Below are positions 46,813 through 58,848 of a DNA stretch of 64,000 nucleotides, one piece after another. The notes under the pieces were generated by a model that saw only the letters and a program-made list of their open reading frames with translations, did not search any database and had not been told where the DNA came from. How positions within the stretch are numbered: position 1 is the stretch's first letter; every line of letters begins with the position of its first letter. Source of the stretch: Seriola aureovittata (taxonomy: Eukaryota; Chordata; Actinopteri; Carangiformes; Carangidae); the NCBI RefSeq assembly GCF_021018895.1, contig NC_079387.1, positions 12,094,542-12,158,541 on the forward strand, in the 5' to 3' direction. A program made the position numbers and the translations under genes.

Positions 46813-48585
46813 CAGGTCGTCCTCCAGAGAGTCCTGATCCTGCAGTGGACCATCTATGCCATGTTTTCATCTCCACCCTGACAGACAATCAGATCAGAAC
46901 ACAACGTTTTTGGAAGCGCTTGATTTCACTCTACATGCAGCACCAGGCGGGTGGAGTTAACTGAGGCAGGCGAATCCATGAGTCCGTCAGCTGGTCATGT
47001 CTGGAGTCTACCGGTGGAGTCACCACACGGGATAGTGTGACCACGGTTAAAGTTTGTCTTTGACGCAGGTGAAGAAATCCTCACCTGAACGCTGTCACAG
47101 AATGTAAATATTTCCATGTTGTCGAAGAAGGTCATGTGATGTGATCCACAGCTACCAAATGGACCTTTAGGTGAGGATCAGCCTGATGTGGTAAACCCCA
47201 CCCGCCTGGCTGTCAGGGTGCATTAGAACAAACACTACATCTGCCGGATCGATATTCAGCTCCTCCATCTGTGACATTGTGTCTCATCGATACTCAGGGC
47301 CGCCACCTCCCTCCGAGACTGGACTGCAGAAGAGCGACCGCATCAGACCGGGCCGGACCAGACCAACCTCGAGCGGCAGCAGCTGAGTTCATTTAGTTTA
47401 GTTTCTTCATGGTTTCTTGTCTCGTTGGCTCATGTTTCTCTTCTTCAGTGTGTTGTGTGTGAGGAGTTTGTTTCCTGAATGAGACCGTCACATCAGTGGG
47501 ACTCACTTCATACTGAACACCTGACATGAGTTTAACCAACAAAGAACCAATGCGCAGCCCCCCCCCCCCCCCCCGTTTTATCATCATGTTCAGGTAACAG
47601 AAGGGGCGTGGCCATCTGTGTCTACACACCTGAATCAGGAATATTCCAGATAAAGTTTGTTTTTCAGACTTTTCATGGATGTAAAATCACCAGCTTGTAA
47701 ATGTCTGAATATTCATGTCCGTCATTAATCATCGCTAAATGAATGAATGAACGAACATGTGAAGAGTTTGGCTCCAAAACATGTTGATCCTGTAAAATAG
47801 CTTTTATCAATACTTCATTTTACACAGGTAGAAGTGTGTGTGTGTGTGTGTGTTCATGAGGACACATTCAGGTAGAAGTGTGTGTGTCAACAGTTTTGAA
47901 ATCAAACTCTTCATATAAAAGCAGGTGAAATCTGTAACACTTGTGTCTGAATGTATGAGTTGTTGCTGTGGTGAGCAGCACTGCAAACTTTCACATAGAT
48001 AACAAGTCAATATCATCAATATCGATCAATAATCAATACAAACTCTTCATCTCCAGGTGGGACTTTGGATTAGTTCATTTTTAATGGTGTGTATGATATG
48101 TCATCAGTGAGAGGAGGCGGAGCTGCAGGTGGGACATTCTTCTAACTTCTTTATCCATCCTATTGATTAGGATATGGGTGATCGTATGAGGGTTGTATTG
48201 ATCAGTGTGACGGGTGTTAATGTCATTGAGGTGACATCTTTGAAGCACTATATTAAACTCATGCAACATTAATTTGTGTTTTTGAATGCATCCAGGTAAA
48301 AAAATCAGTTCTTGAAAAGCTTCTCTGTGTCTTTATGGGCTTTGGAAGGATCCTTGAAGAAGTTCCAGGAAGCGTTAGCAGGTGTGTGCTGTCAGTAACT
48401 CAAAGTGCAGGATAATGACAGAGTGAGGGTGAGTGAATGAATCCTTTGAACTCTGACACAGACACACACACACATGTTTGTACTTGTATACGTGAGGACC
48501 CTCATTCACGTCATACATTCCACAGCCTGAACTCAAACTCTCCCGTCACAAAGAAACAAAGAGACACAGAGAGAGCAGGGGCTCA
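46813..48585. other. lrrfip1 3' UTR and intergenic
   Basis: Unique sequence with a C-run at about 47556-47574. The proximal kilobase is probably 3' UTR of the short isoform. No gene was recognised. Confidence 0.5.
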
Positions 48586-50028
48586 GTGGGAGCTGGAGGG
48601 AGCTGGAGGGAGATGGAGGGAGATGGAGGGAGCTGGAGGGAGATGGAGGGAGATGGAGGGAGATGGAGGGAGATGGAGGGAGATGGAGGGAGCTGGAGGG
48701 AGATGGAGGGAGCTGGAGGGAGATGGAGGGAGATGGAGGGAGCTGGAGGGAGATGGGGGAGATGGAGGGAGATGGAGGGGATGGAGGGAGCTGGAGGGAG
48801 ATGGAGGGAGCTGGAGGGAGCTGGAGGGAGATGGAGGGAGATGGAGGGAGCTGGAGGGAGCTGGAGGGAGATGGAGGGAGATGGAGGGAGATGGAGGGAG
48901 CTGGAGGGAGATGGAGGGAGCTGGAGGGAGCTGGAGGGAGATGGAGGGAGCTGGAGGGAGATGGAGGGAGCTGGAGGGAGATGGAGGGAGATGGAGGGAG
49001 CTGGAGGGAGATGGAGGGAGATGGAGGGAGATGGAGGGAGCTGGAGGGAGATGGAGGGAGATGGAGGGAGATGGAGGGAGCTGGAGGGAGCTGGAGGGAG
49101 ATGGAGGGAGCTGGAGGGAGATGGAGGGAGCTGGAGGGAGATGGAGGGAGATGGAGGGAGCTGGAGGGAGCTGGAGGGAGATGGAGGGAGATGGAGGGAG
49201 ATGGAGGGAGATGGAGGGAGCTGGAGGAGATGGAGGGAGCTGGAGGGAGATGGAGGGAGATGGAGGAGATGGAGGGAGCTGGAGGGAGATGGAGGGAGCT
49301 GGAGGGAGCTGGAGGGAGATGGAGGGAGATGGAGGGAGCTGGAGGGAGCTGGAGGGAGATGGAGGGAGATGGAGGGAGATGGAGGGAGCTGGAGGGAGAT
49401 GGAGGGAGATGGAGGGAGCTGGAGGGAGATGGAGGGAGATGGAGGGAGCTGGAGGGAGCTGGAGGGAGATGGAGGGAGATGGAGGGAGCTGGAGGGAGAT
49501 GGAGGGAGATGGAGGGAGATGGAGGGAGCTGGAGGGAGATGGAGGGAGATGGAGGGAGATGGAGGGAGCTGGAGGGAGCTGGAGGGAGATGGAGGGAGCT
49601 GGAGGGAGATGGAGGGAGCTGGAGGGAGATGGAGGGAGATGGAGGGAGCTGGAGGGAGATGGAGGGAGCTGGAGGGAGATGGAGGGAGCTGGAGGGAGAT
49701 GGAGGGAGATGGAGGGGATGGAGGGAGCTGGAGGGAGATGGAGGGAGCTGGAGGGAGATGGAGGGAGCTGGAGGGAGATGGAGGGAGATGGAGGAGATGG
49801 AGGGAGATGGAGGGAGCTGGAGGGAGCTGGAGGGAGATGGAGGGAGATGGAGGGAGCTGGAGGGAGATGGAGGGAGCTGGAGGGAGATGGAGGGAGATGG
49901 AGGGAGATGGAGGGAGATGGAGGGAGATGGAGGGAGCTGGAGGGAGCTGGAGGGAGCTGGAGGGAGCTGGAGGGAGATGGAGGGAGATGGAGGGAGCTGG
50001 AGGGAGATGGAGGGAGATGGAGGGAGCT
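48586..50028. repeat. 1.44-kb G-rich minisatellite (GGAGGGAGATGGAGGGAGCT)
   Basis: Ten-base units GAGGGAGATG and GAGGGAGCTG in irregular order, with a few 7- to 9-bp variants. Purine-rich plus strand with regularly spaced GG and GGG runs. All plus-strand frames are open, so the Gly/Arg/Trp/Glu translations are spurious. Confidence 0.96.
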
Positions 50029-51351
50029 CTTTAATGGATCATCAGAAGAGTTTGGTGAAAAGCCCGAGACTCAGTCTAGAGTCTAAAACAGACAGACTAC
50101 TTCTGATTGAAGTAGATTTTTTTAGATTTCATATTTTCATTAGCTTTTGTCAGACACAGGGTCCTTGAAGAGTTTCCTGGGGTCCCTTCACTCATCCTCA
50201 GGCTCTTCCAGGGTCCATGGGAGGGAAGTGTTCTGGTGGTCCTGAGACACGAGCAGGGATCCTCAGGCAGATAGGTGTTGTTGAGTCCTTGAAGAAGGGT
50301 TCAAGGGTCCTTCCAGGTGCACGAGGAGCTACAGCAGGGCCTTGAAGAGCTTTTGGGGACATGTGAAGGGTTTCCAGGGGCCAGTACTGTTGCCATGGTT
50401 ACCCACAGTTCAATGCTGAGTGCAGATTTTTACTACCCGTCCCTCATGGAAGGCTTTCAGAGGCCCTGAGCTGGTCTGGTTGTCATGGAAACGCAGCTCT
50501 GAGTCCAGATTGGGGTCTCTGTGTGTATTTTAAACTCTCTGTAATCCTGCTGGACCCCATTCATTAAAGCATGGGGGGGTGCTTACATCGATCAGAGTCC
50601 TCGTCTGATCTCTACATCACACACAAGGTTTCAGAAACATGAAACATTAAAGTTTGTTAATTATAGATTAAATATTTATACATATATTTGTTAATAAGCA
50701 GAAGCCCAGCCCCCCCCCCCGCCACTCTGTTACCTCACAGCTCTGTGATTGAGGCCGTCACACCTGCAGCTGATGACCACACACAGGTAAACACAGTCCT
50801 GAAGAAGCAGCTGCACAGGTAGACAACGTGTCTCCATGTTTGTCTGAGTCACAGATGAAAAGTGTCAGGACTCAGACTCAGGATGAAGTCATGTTTATGA
50901 TCCTTGAAAGTCTCAAGGCTCAGTGATGGAGAAATGTATCAATGAATTATCAATAATAATAATAATATTATCATCCTTATTATTAGATTATATTATCATT
51001 ATTTTTATATGAAGTGTCGTCCTGCCTGCACATCACTGAATGACCTTGATTTTAGCCTTTACCAATTAAACTTCCTGTACATGATTGAGCAAATAGAAAA
51101 AACAATCAATTATAAAAGATGATAAAAATATATTCACAGAATATAACATCAAATATTTACATCAGTCTTTGTAATCCAGATCTCCAGGAAGACCAGGATG
51201 TAGCAGAATATCACCTGGTCCCACAGGGAGGTACAAGACATCTTCAGATGTCCTTGGTTCAAACTGGGACACTGTCCATCGTGTCCACAGAGTCCTCAGT
51301 TCATGAGACATGGACAGACTGGACAGGAGGTTTCTGGGTCTTCACACGAGT
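50029..51351. other. Intergenic, including probable ackr3 3' UTR
   Basis: Unique sequence between the G-rich array and the ackr3 stop codon. The right part, read on the minus strand, is likely ackr3 3' UTR. No gene was recognised. Confidence 0.45.
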
Positions 51352-52434
51352 TCACATTGGGACGTTGTCCGTCGTCCCCGCCGAGTACTCGCTCTCGGAG
51401 GCGTGGACGAGCCTGGCGAGCCCCGTCCTGGTGGAGTACCTGAAGATGAAGGCCTTCATGAGGTCATAGTTGTAGTTCCTGTTGAGAACGTTGTAGAGGA
51501 CGGGGTTGACGCAGCAGTGGACCAGAGACAGACACTGTGTCAGGTGCAGCGCCACGTCCAGGAAGTTCTCCAGCTGGCAGCTGAAGGGCAGGACATGGAG
51601 CAGAGACAGCGTGTCCAGCACAAGAACGGCGTGGAGCGGCAGCCAGCACGCCAGGAACACCACGATGTATGCCAGAATGACACGGCGCTCCCGGTCTGAG
51701 CTGGGAGGGACGACCCCCGCCAGCAGCAGGTAGAAGACGGCAATGACGGGGAAGGGGACGGCAAAGCCGAGGATGATGAAGCTGAGCTGGACGCCGACCA
51801 TCCAGTCTCTCGGGTCGCTGGGTGGATAAACCGGCCGACAGACAGCGCCCTCATGGTGCAATGACTTGACCGCCTGGAGGAAGTAGGTGTCGGGGGCGGA
51901 GGCCGCCAGCGCCAGCAGCCAGACCAGAACACAGACCAGCCGCCGCAGTAGCTTCTTCCTGCGGCTGATGGGGAGGTCGGCCAGCAGCCTGATGGAAAGG
52001 TAACGATCAACGCTCATGCAGGAGAGGAAGAAGATGCTGCTGAAGAGGTTGACACTGAAGACCAGGTGGGTGAGTTTACAGACGGCCTCGCCGAACGGCC
52101 ACTGCCCGCCTTGCAGCAGCGACGCCACCCACACTGGCAGCGTGGCCACGACGCACAGGTCGGCCACGGCCAGGTTCAGGATGTACAGATGCGTCTCTTG
52201 GCGGTTCCTGTCAGAGCGCAGGTTCACCCAGACCACCGGGGCGTTGGCGGCGACGCCCACCAGGAAGATGAAGACGTAGAGGACAGAGAGGACGTGGAGG
52301 AAGGCGCCATGGCCGATTGCGCCTGAACAAAGCACAGTTTCCACGTGGGACAGGTTGTGGTGGTCAGCCGCCGTCAGGTTTAGCTCCTCCCACAGCTCCA
52401 TGAGCTCGGTGAGGTCATTGGAGGTCAGACTCAT
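51352..52434 (-). CDS. ackr3: Atypical chemokine receptor 3 (CXCR7), 360 aa
   Basis: A seven-transmembrane receptor that binds CXCL12 (and CXCL11 in mammals), signals through arrestin and scavenges ligand, shaping cell migration such as that of the zebrafish lateral line. The whole product is in one exon, as in other vertebrates, and at 360 aa is close to the human 362. Visible marks: N-glycosylation sites N19 and N27, N-terminal C36 and C286, the C119-C199 pair, D92 in TM2, the DRYLSIR motif at 143-149, CWLP at 263-266, NPVLY at 310-314, and a Ser/Thr tail with SESEYSAG. The NRNYNYDLMKAFIF stretch and the tail are ACKR3-specific. A splice acceptor 16 bp upstream of the ATG implies a noncoding first exon. 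The fish a or b copy is not resolved. Confidence 0.93.
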   Translation of the reverse strand: MSLTSNDLTELMELWEELNLTAADHHNLSHVETVLCSGAIGHGAFLHVLSVLYVFIFLVGVAANAPVVWVNLRSDRNRQETHLYILNLAVADLCVVATLPVWVASLLQGGQWPFGEAVCKLTHLVFSVNLFSSIFFLSCMSVDRYLSIRLLADLPISRRKKLLRRLVCVLVWLLALAASAPDTYFLQAVKSLHHEGAVCRPVYPPSDPRDWMVGVQLSFIILGFAVPFPVIAVFYLLLAGVVPPSSDRERRVILAYIVVFLACWLPLHAVLVLDTLSLLHVLPFSCQLENFLDVALHLTQCLSLVHCCVNPVLYNVLNRNYNYDLMKAFIFRYSTRTGLARLVHASESEYSAGTTDNVPM

Positions 52435-52450
52435 GATAAGGATGTTGAAC
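52435..52450 (-). other. ackr3 coding-exon 5' UTR and splice acceptor
   Basis: On the minus strand TTCTGCTGTTCTCCAG ends at 52451, followed by 16 nt of 5' UTR and ATG. This is the acceptor of the two-exon ackr3 structure. Confidence 0.7.
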
Positions 52451-54772
52451 CTGGAGAACAGCAGAAGATCGATCAGTCCCTGCAGCTGTATTGATTATTG
52501 ATTGCTGATCTCTGGTCCTGTGGAGGTTTCTGAAACAAAGAAGAGTCAGATATTTTTAATTTCACCATCAGGTGATGACCTGTAACCTTTGACCTCAGCC
52601 CTCACACTGACACAGTGAGAGGACAGGTGGTTGGACATGAACTCAGACAGTGATGGGACAATAACGTCTCTGTGGTCGTCAATGATCAATAACCTCAGTG
52701 TGATCAAAGCTGACAGAGCTGCAGTGTTCACGTCACCGTGACAACATAAATCTACTCCATGTTCACAAAGACCCATCTGTGTCACCTTCAACATCCCATA
52801 ATAATCCTTCATATTCTTAAGCCTGATGACATCACTGAGTGCACAATAATAAAGTCAAGACGCTGCAGATATCTATCAATCAATGTTATTGATCATTTCC
52901 TGTCGTAAACAGACAGATGTTCCAATGAACAATGATCTGTTCTCACCAGACTCCACATTAAAACTAAAAATCTACATCTTATCTCTAATTCCGTATGTAT
53001 CTTATAATTTGTCTCCAACAGTCAAAAGTTTTGAATATCAAACCTGAGTTATAAACCCTTGATGAATTACATTTCTGATCATCCTGATGTCTGCTGATCA
53101 AACATCAGATTATTGGCTCTGCTTCTTTACAACAGTTAAAAACCAGAGAAGAAGAAGAAGAGACCTGAGCCATCAGACAGACAGCTGGAGGAGAAGAAGA
53201 AGAGGAGGATCACTCAGCCTTTTACTGCTCCTTCACATTAAAATGAAAACTCCACAGGGCACTTCACACTGAAAGGTCACAACCTTCAAAATAAAAGTTT
53301 ACTGTGGAGCTGAAACAATGATACAATTAGAGCTTCAGAAAAAAAGAGTTTAAAACTTTATCAGGTAAAACGTTAAGTTTGAATATTTAAATACAGTGGA
53401 AGTGATTTGTTTTTAAATACAGCACTTCGTGCTGCAGGTTTTCAGGTTCATGTTAATGAGCTCTCTCTCACACACTGGGACCACAGCTCCCACTCAATGT
53501 TAACCCAGTTTGTTGTTGACCCGAGACACCAGCAGAGAGGCTCCTGAAGTCACCAGTAAAACACCATAAACCACCAGAGGACACGGCCTGACCTCTGCCC
53601 GCGCCTCAGCATCAACAACACCGACAGGCCGCCATGAAAGACTCGCAGAACTCCGCTGTAAAATCTCTCAGTTTAAAGATTCTTTCCTTCTGGACACAGT
53701 TCAAACTGTCAAAACTCACAACCTGAGAAGTGAAAGAACAAACAGCACACACTCTTCACTTCGGCTCAGGTTTCATCACCATCACACACATGAAACGTCA
53801 CTTTTCAACCAGGTTATTGTGAGCAGTAACAACAAGACTCCAGAGTGAGTGTGCAGGACCAGAGCTCAGCCACTGGGAGAAAGTGAAGTAGGATGGGTCT
53901 AATTTAAGCAGAATACACAATAAGACACAAATCATTACTAATAATATTTAAGTGTTCCTACGGAAGAGGACACGTCTAAACTCTAAAGAACAAAACATGT
54001 TAAAGGGAGTCTGCGTTAGTCTCACTGCGACAGAGCTGAGAAAATACGATGATTATTAGTAACTTATTATTTACTAATGTGTCTAAGAAATTGCACAATA
54101 AAGTAGAACATGAGCTAATGTCAACCTTTATGAACAATGTGGAGCTCCGTTATAAAATATTCAAATGAAGGTTAATGTGCTTAAAGACAAGCGCTAACAG
54201 CTGATAACACATGTATTACTTAGACTTCTCCGGAACAAACATGTCACTCAGGTTTGGTTCATCATCACAGCACGATGCTGCATATAAACTCCACTTTCAC
54301 AACCTGGTTCGCTGTTATTCAGGCGTGAGAGCGGAGCTGGGACCGACAGAAATCTGTTGATAGAAGTAGAGATTTCAGTAAATGACGTGAAGTCTGGTGT
54401 GACGTGTCTGCCGAATACAACAGAAAGCGTCAGTGGTTGATAATAATATTTAATACGCCTACTTACAAAGTCATTTATTGGCTTGAGGGTCAAGAATCTA
54501 AAAACGACACCTTTTTAAGCGGAGTGTCGGTGAAAGTCGGACCCACTTGGTACCTGTCAAATCGCATTAAAAAGGACTTACACGTTCAACTGGAGGGTCG
54601 ACGTCTTATTTTTGTCCTGCACTGGTTACGGTTGGTGTTTTGTCCGGGTCTGAGGCGGTCTGAGGGAGTCCCCCTTCACTTAGCAGTTTAATGACCAGCG
54701 AGGAGGAGGAGGAGTCCCGCTCTGATTTATGACGTTTCAGCTGCCGGACAGAAACCATTTAACCCACAAACA
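52451..54772 (-). other. ackr3 5' intron, first exon and promoter region
   Basis: No coding sequence. The noncoding first exon is likely somewhere here, but no donor could be chosen with confidence. Confidence 0.4.
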
Positions 54773-54774
54773 AC

Positions 54775-54807
<33 letters not shown>

Positions 54808-54819
54808 AACACACACACA

Positions 54820-54884
<65 letters not shown>
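54773..54884. repeat. (AC)n microsatellite
   Basis: About 110 bp of AC dinucleotides with a few AAAC interruptions at the left. Confidence 0.96.
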
Positions 54885-54886
<2 letters not shown>

Positions 54887-57269
54887 CTCAGTTCATCTGA
54901 CTGAGAGTTCTCAGAGTTCGAGAGGAAGCAACAACTCTCTCTCTCTCTCTCTCGCTCCTTTGATGGTCAGTTCCTCTTCTGCACCTTCTTCCTCCTCCTC
55001 CTCCTCCTCCTCCTCCTTCACTTATCATTCTTTCATAAATCCGAGAAGAAGACTATGGGTCCGCTGCACAGAAACAAGAAGAAGAAAAACTTGACTCCGA
55101 CCAACACCATCAAATCTGACGTGTCCCGCTCCTGAGGTCCCACAGGTGGCAGGCGATGATGTCACACAGGTAAGCATTGATCTATCCTTGCTCACCTGAT
55201 TACGCCCAGCATCACCTGTTTCAAACCTTGGCTGAGAGGCTGTGTTGGTGTTTCCATGACAACAGTCAAACTTCATTCACAAAAACAGAGAGAGAGAGAC
55301 ATACAGAGAGAGAGAGACACCTGTCAGACTTTTTAAATGAGGTTTGGCGACTGAACGTCCAACACATCATTTTATGCACTCATCTAATTAATGCTTATTA
55401 ACATTACCCAGCATGCATTGTATCAAGGTTTAACTTCCTCTTGTGTCTCTGATGCTACAAACCGTCTGAATGTAAATATGGACTCTGAGACCTGATTCTA
55501 GCTGGTCCCTGAGGTCTGTGTGATCTGGATTCTGATCCTGACAGCAGAGACCTGTCTTCTTCTGTCTGAGTCCAGAACTTGACTGGTACTGGTCTCTGTC
55601 TTCTGGTCCTCAGCTCCTCTAACAGGAAATGGGCTGCGGCTCACAGCGCCCTTCAGGAACTTCTTCAGGATGATAAAAATAAAGGTTATTTTTTACTGCT
55701 TCACGCACTCTAGCCAACTGACGCTTTCACTCTAACTTTGAAGAAAAAGTGATTTGCACTCCTCCTTTGAGTGCTCACAGTGTGAAAAGTTTACATGTTA
55801 TGTAAAAACAGTTCCTGTCTTTGAGGGAGCAGAAGTTTTCCTCCGTTTTATAGTTTGAATCACATTTCTACGTGCAGGTATGAGAGAGCTGGGTGACTCA
55901 GAAAAAAGGTGCAATTTTGTAGAAAAAAGGTGGGTTTCTAAAGAAAATTCCAATGCATTTCTAATGCATTATTTATTCCCAGTTTTTTGGGAATAACTTT
56001 GGGAAAAATTGGAATTTTAACACCAAAAGTCATAGCACCTCTTGTGGGATCAAGACGCACGTTTTGATGTATATATTACCGGGGTTTTCTCTCTCAGCTA
56101 TTCTAGCTGTAGAGGAACGCCTCGGAGCTGAGCGCCCGTGGCACTAATGAGACTGCACTTTCAGATCTGCATCAGATTTATAAATGAATCTCAAATTTGT
56201 AAAATAAAATTGAATGTGTGTTATGTTCAGATTTAAGTTGTGCTAAACATCCTGTTTGTCCAGGTTTGGTTCATTCACAAGCCGCTCAGCAGGAGGAAGG
56301 CTCGAGCCACCAGAACCAATGAAGGAGAAGAAGGAGGAGGAAGAGGAGAAGGAGGAGGGAGGAAGAAAACAAGCAAAAAGGATAAAAACCAGAAGAAGAA
56401 AACAAAGAAGAAGTAGTGAAGTTAACATCAGTGTTTGAATTTAGTTTGTTAGAAAATCTTCAAAAACAAAAAGAAATGATTTTTTAGCTTTAATAATGAT
56501 GATAATTACAATAATAATAATAATAATCACTAATGAAGAAGTGATAGAAACTTGCCTTTTATTCTGAAGGTATATTTAGATCGACACAATAAAAGTTGTG
56601 TTTTCTGTGATATTTGACGAGACACTGCAGTTCACCCATCAGCCACCAGGTGGCAGCAGAGGACTGGGAGACACACCTGGACATAATCAGTGTTTAATGA
56701 CTGCAGTTGAGACATGAACATCACATCATTTCCCTTCCGGTCGCCTGCTGCTGCCGACACCGACATTCAGGTATTTAAGTGAACAACAGGTGAAACGTAG
56801 CAGAGCCTCATGAAAGAAAACGCACAACACATTTAAACTGTTTGTTTTCATGTGTAAAACTCTGATACGGCGGTCTGACCAAACTCCAGTCAAAATGTAG
56901 GTAGTTTACGTTCTTTTCCTCAGGAACTCTATAGGAAACAATTTAAGAGCTTTTATGTCTCAGTAGAAATCCTCAAATAATCCCAGACGAATTCTCCAGC
57001 AGACACCGAAGAGCAGCGGCGGGCCTTCAGGTGTCTGTTGGTCTTCAGGTGCAAACACGTCACCCACCGGGAGAGTTTGGTGTGAAGTCAAACTATCGCA
57101 ACATTCAGTGCAGTGGAATGGATAATTAATTAACACGTCGTTGATTATTGAAAGCTCCAAAAACATTTAGCTACAATAGAATACAGGATTTTTAAATGGA
57201 GTTTGGTGTAAAGAACGCTGCCTCTGTAATTCCACTATGAAATATCAGAAGTTAAATTTATCAAAAGCC

Positions 57270-57312
<43 letters not shown>

Positions 57313-57515
57313 TAATAAAGTATTTCAAACAGAGTTTAGTGTGAGGTTTGGACCTGTCTAACTGCACGATGAAATATTAGTTTAACGAATGATTCAGTGA
57401 ATTGAAGAAGTTTAATTAAATTCTACAGAAAACTAAAAACAATGTAATGCAATTACAATAATTGTAATGAACGTTTGAAAAACTGCTTAAAGAAAAACCC
57501 ATTCTGGTTATTATG
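54885..57515. other. Intergenic; possible small exons, not assigned
   Basis: Holds CT and CTC/TCC runs (54935-55020), AT-rich DNA, a purine-rich stretch (56325-56415) and (AAT)n at about 57269-57310. Two acceptor-led open segments (55611-55684 and 56264-56416) could be exons of a small basic protein but match nothing I know. The 55860-56130 stretch has the look of a dispersed repeat that I cannot name. Confidence 0.4.
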
Positions 57516-57783
57516 TACACTGAAAAAAATCATTCTTTTGGCCTTGTAATTATAACCTTGATTATTTGTTTAAATTTTACAAGGAAATATTATTTCAGTG
57601 CTTTTACTTTAAAATGTCACCTTTTGTTTAATGTGTTACTTGATGTTTGTAATTATGTATCCTCATTTTGATTAGTAAATATTATCCTTCACTCCAAGTA
57701 ATATTAACTTAACAACTGTATTGACAGTACAACCTGACATAAGCAAGTAAAATTTACCTGGGTAGGAGGTCAGCTTGCAATAT

Positions 57784-57796
57784 TGCGCATGCGCAG
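57784..57796. promoter_or_regulatory. NRF1-type palindrome TGCGCATGCGCAG
   Basis: Matches the consensus palindrome (GCGCATGCGC) bound by NRF1 in TATA-less promoters. It stands about 135 bp before a GGG/GTATGT donor, as in a promoter plus first exon inside the TIR element. Confidence 0.5.
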
Positions 57797-57988
57797 CAGG
57801 TGAGGTCAGAGTGCGTGTGCTTTTGACTTCAGGCAGCAGCAAGAACAAGGTTCCTGGACAACACACCTGGACTGGGGGATCGTTTGGGTGCTCATTTGAT
57901 GAGACAATTGATGGACGTGGACCCTTGGGGTATGTATATGATTAATTCACTTTTTATTTTTATGTTGGCTCGTCAGTGTTGGAATATT

Positions 57989-58024
57989 TTAGCCTGCTAG
58001 CTAGCTAGCTAGCTAGCAGGCTAA
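57989..58024. repeat. 36-bp perfect palindrome of CTAG units
   Basis: Reads TTAGCCTG, then CTAG repeats, then CAGGCTAA, identical on both strands. It lies in the putative intron of the TIR element. Confidence 0.95.
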
Positions 58025-58848
58025 GGGCTCCTCCGCTCTTGCCGCGTCCGCGGACCGCTTTGGACTTGAGTCATAACGTACTTTTTCTGAGGTGAGCGGA
58101 CACAGACACGCTTCTGAGCACAGGTAAACATGGCTACAGTGTGATAACTGTCCAGTGTGTGTGTTACACTGAACGTGAGGTGCCACTTCCGTCAAAGGTA
58201 GGGCGTTCCTGTTGTGATTTGAGGTCTGGTAATGTTAAAGTTTGCACAGAACGGAGGCACCATTTTGCTTGTTGATATTAGCCTGTTAGGTGAACTGACA
58301 ACACAATGCCTGCTTTGTTCAGACTTCTCTTAAAACCAATAGGAGTTATTGAGCTGTGAACACTGCTGTGGTAGAGACTGTATCACTGTAATTGGTTTAA
58401 AATGTTTAAAAGATCGTTAAGGGTGTTAGCCGCGAAGCTAACGCTAATCGCGAACGGCGCTAGCGGCTATGCTAACCCAGGTATTGTCTAACATTGAGGC
58501 TAGCCAAGCTAAGTTGCTATCACTGCAGTAACATTAAATGCAGTTTGTTAGTGAAGCAGTGATGGCACAGTTGACTTAGGAGTCAGTGTGTTATAAGAGT
58601 ATTTTATAAGAGTATAAGTTGCATCTGGATTTCTAGGTCAAAACAAAACAGTGATGCAAAAGGATTGTTTCCTCGGAAAATATCAAGTGTTTTTAACAAC
58701 CTTCTGGGTTTTTGAAACAATGCCAGTTTATCATCTCTGAGAAAATACGATTGTTACCTCTGACCCAAATGTACACTAATACATGAAAGGCACAAAGTAG
58801 GGTTAACTTGAACTGAGAAAGATGTGAAAAGACATTTAATAACTTTAG

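Noticed and set aside
48437..50168. Three overlapping plus-strand Gly/Arg/Trp/Glu frames near 500 codons each
   Set aside because: All three frames are open through the G-rich minisatellite, which is a property of the repeat and not of a gene.
51310..52010. Plus-strand and alternate minus-strand frames over ackr3
   Set aside because: Shadows of the GC-rich ackr3 coding exon; no independent similarity.
56264..56416. Chemokine-like C-terminal tail (Trp near the start, Lys-rich end)
   Set aside because: No cysteine-bearing exon upstream, and the Lys/Arg/Glu richness follows from a purine-rich tract.
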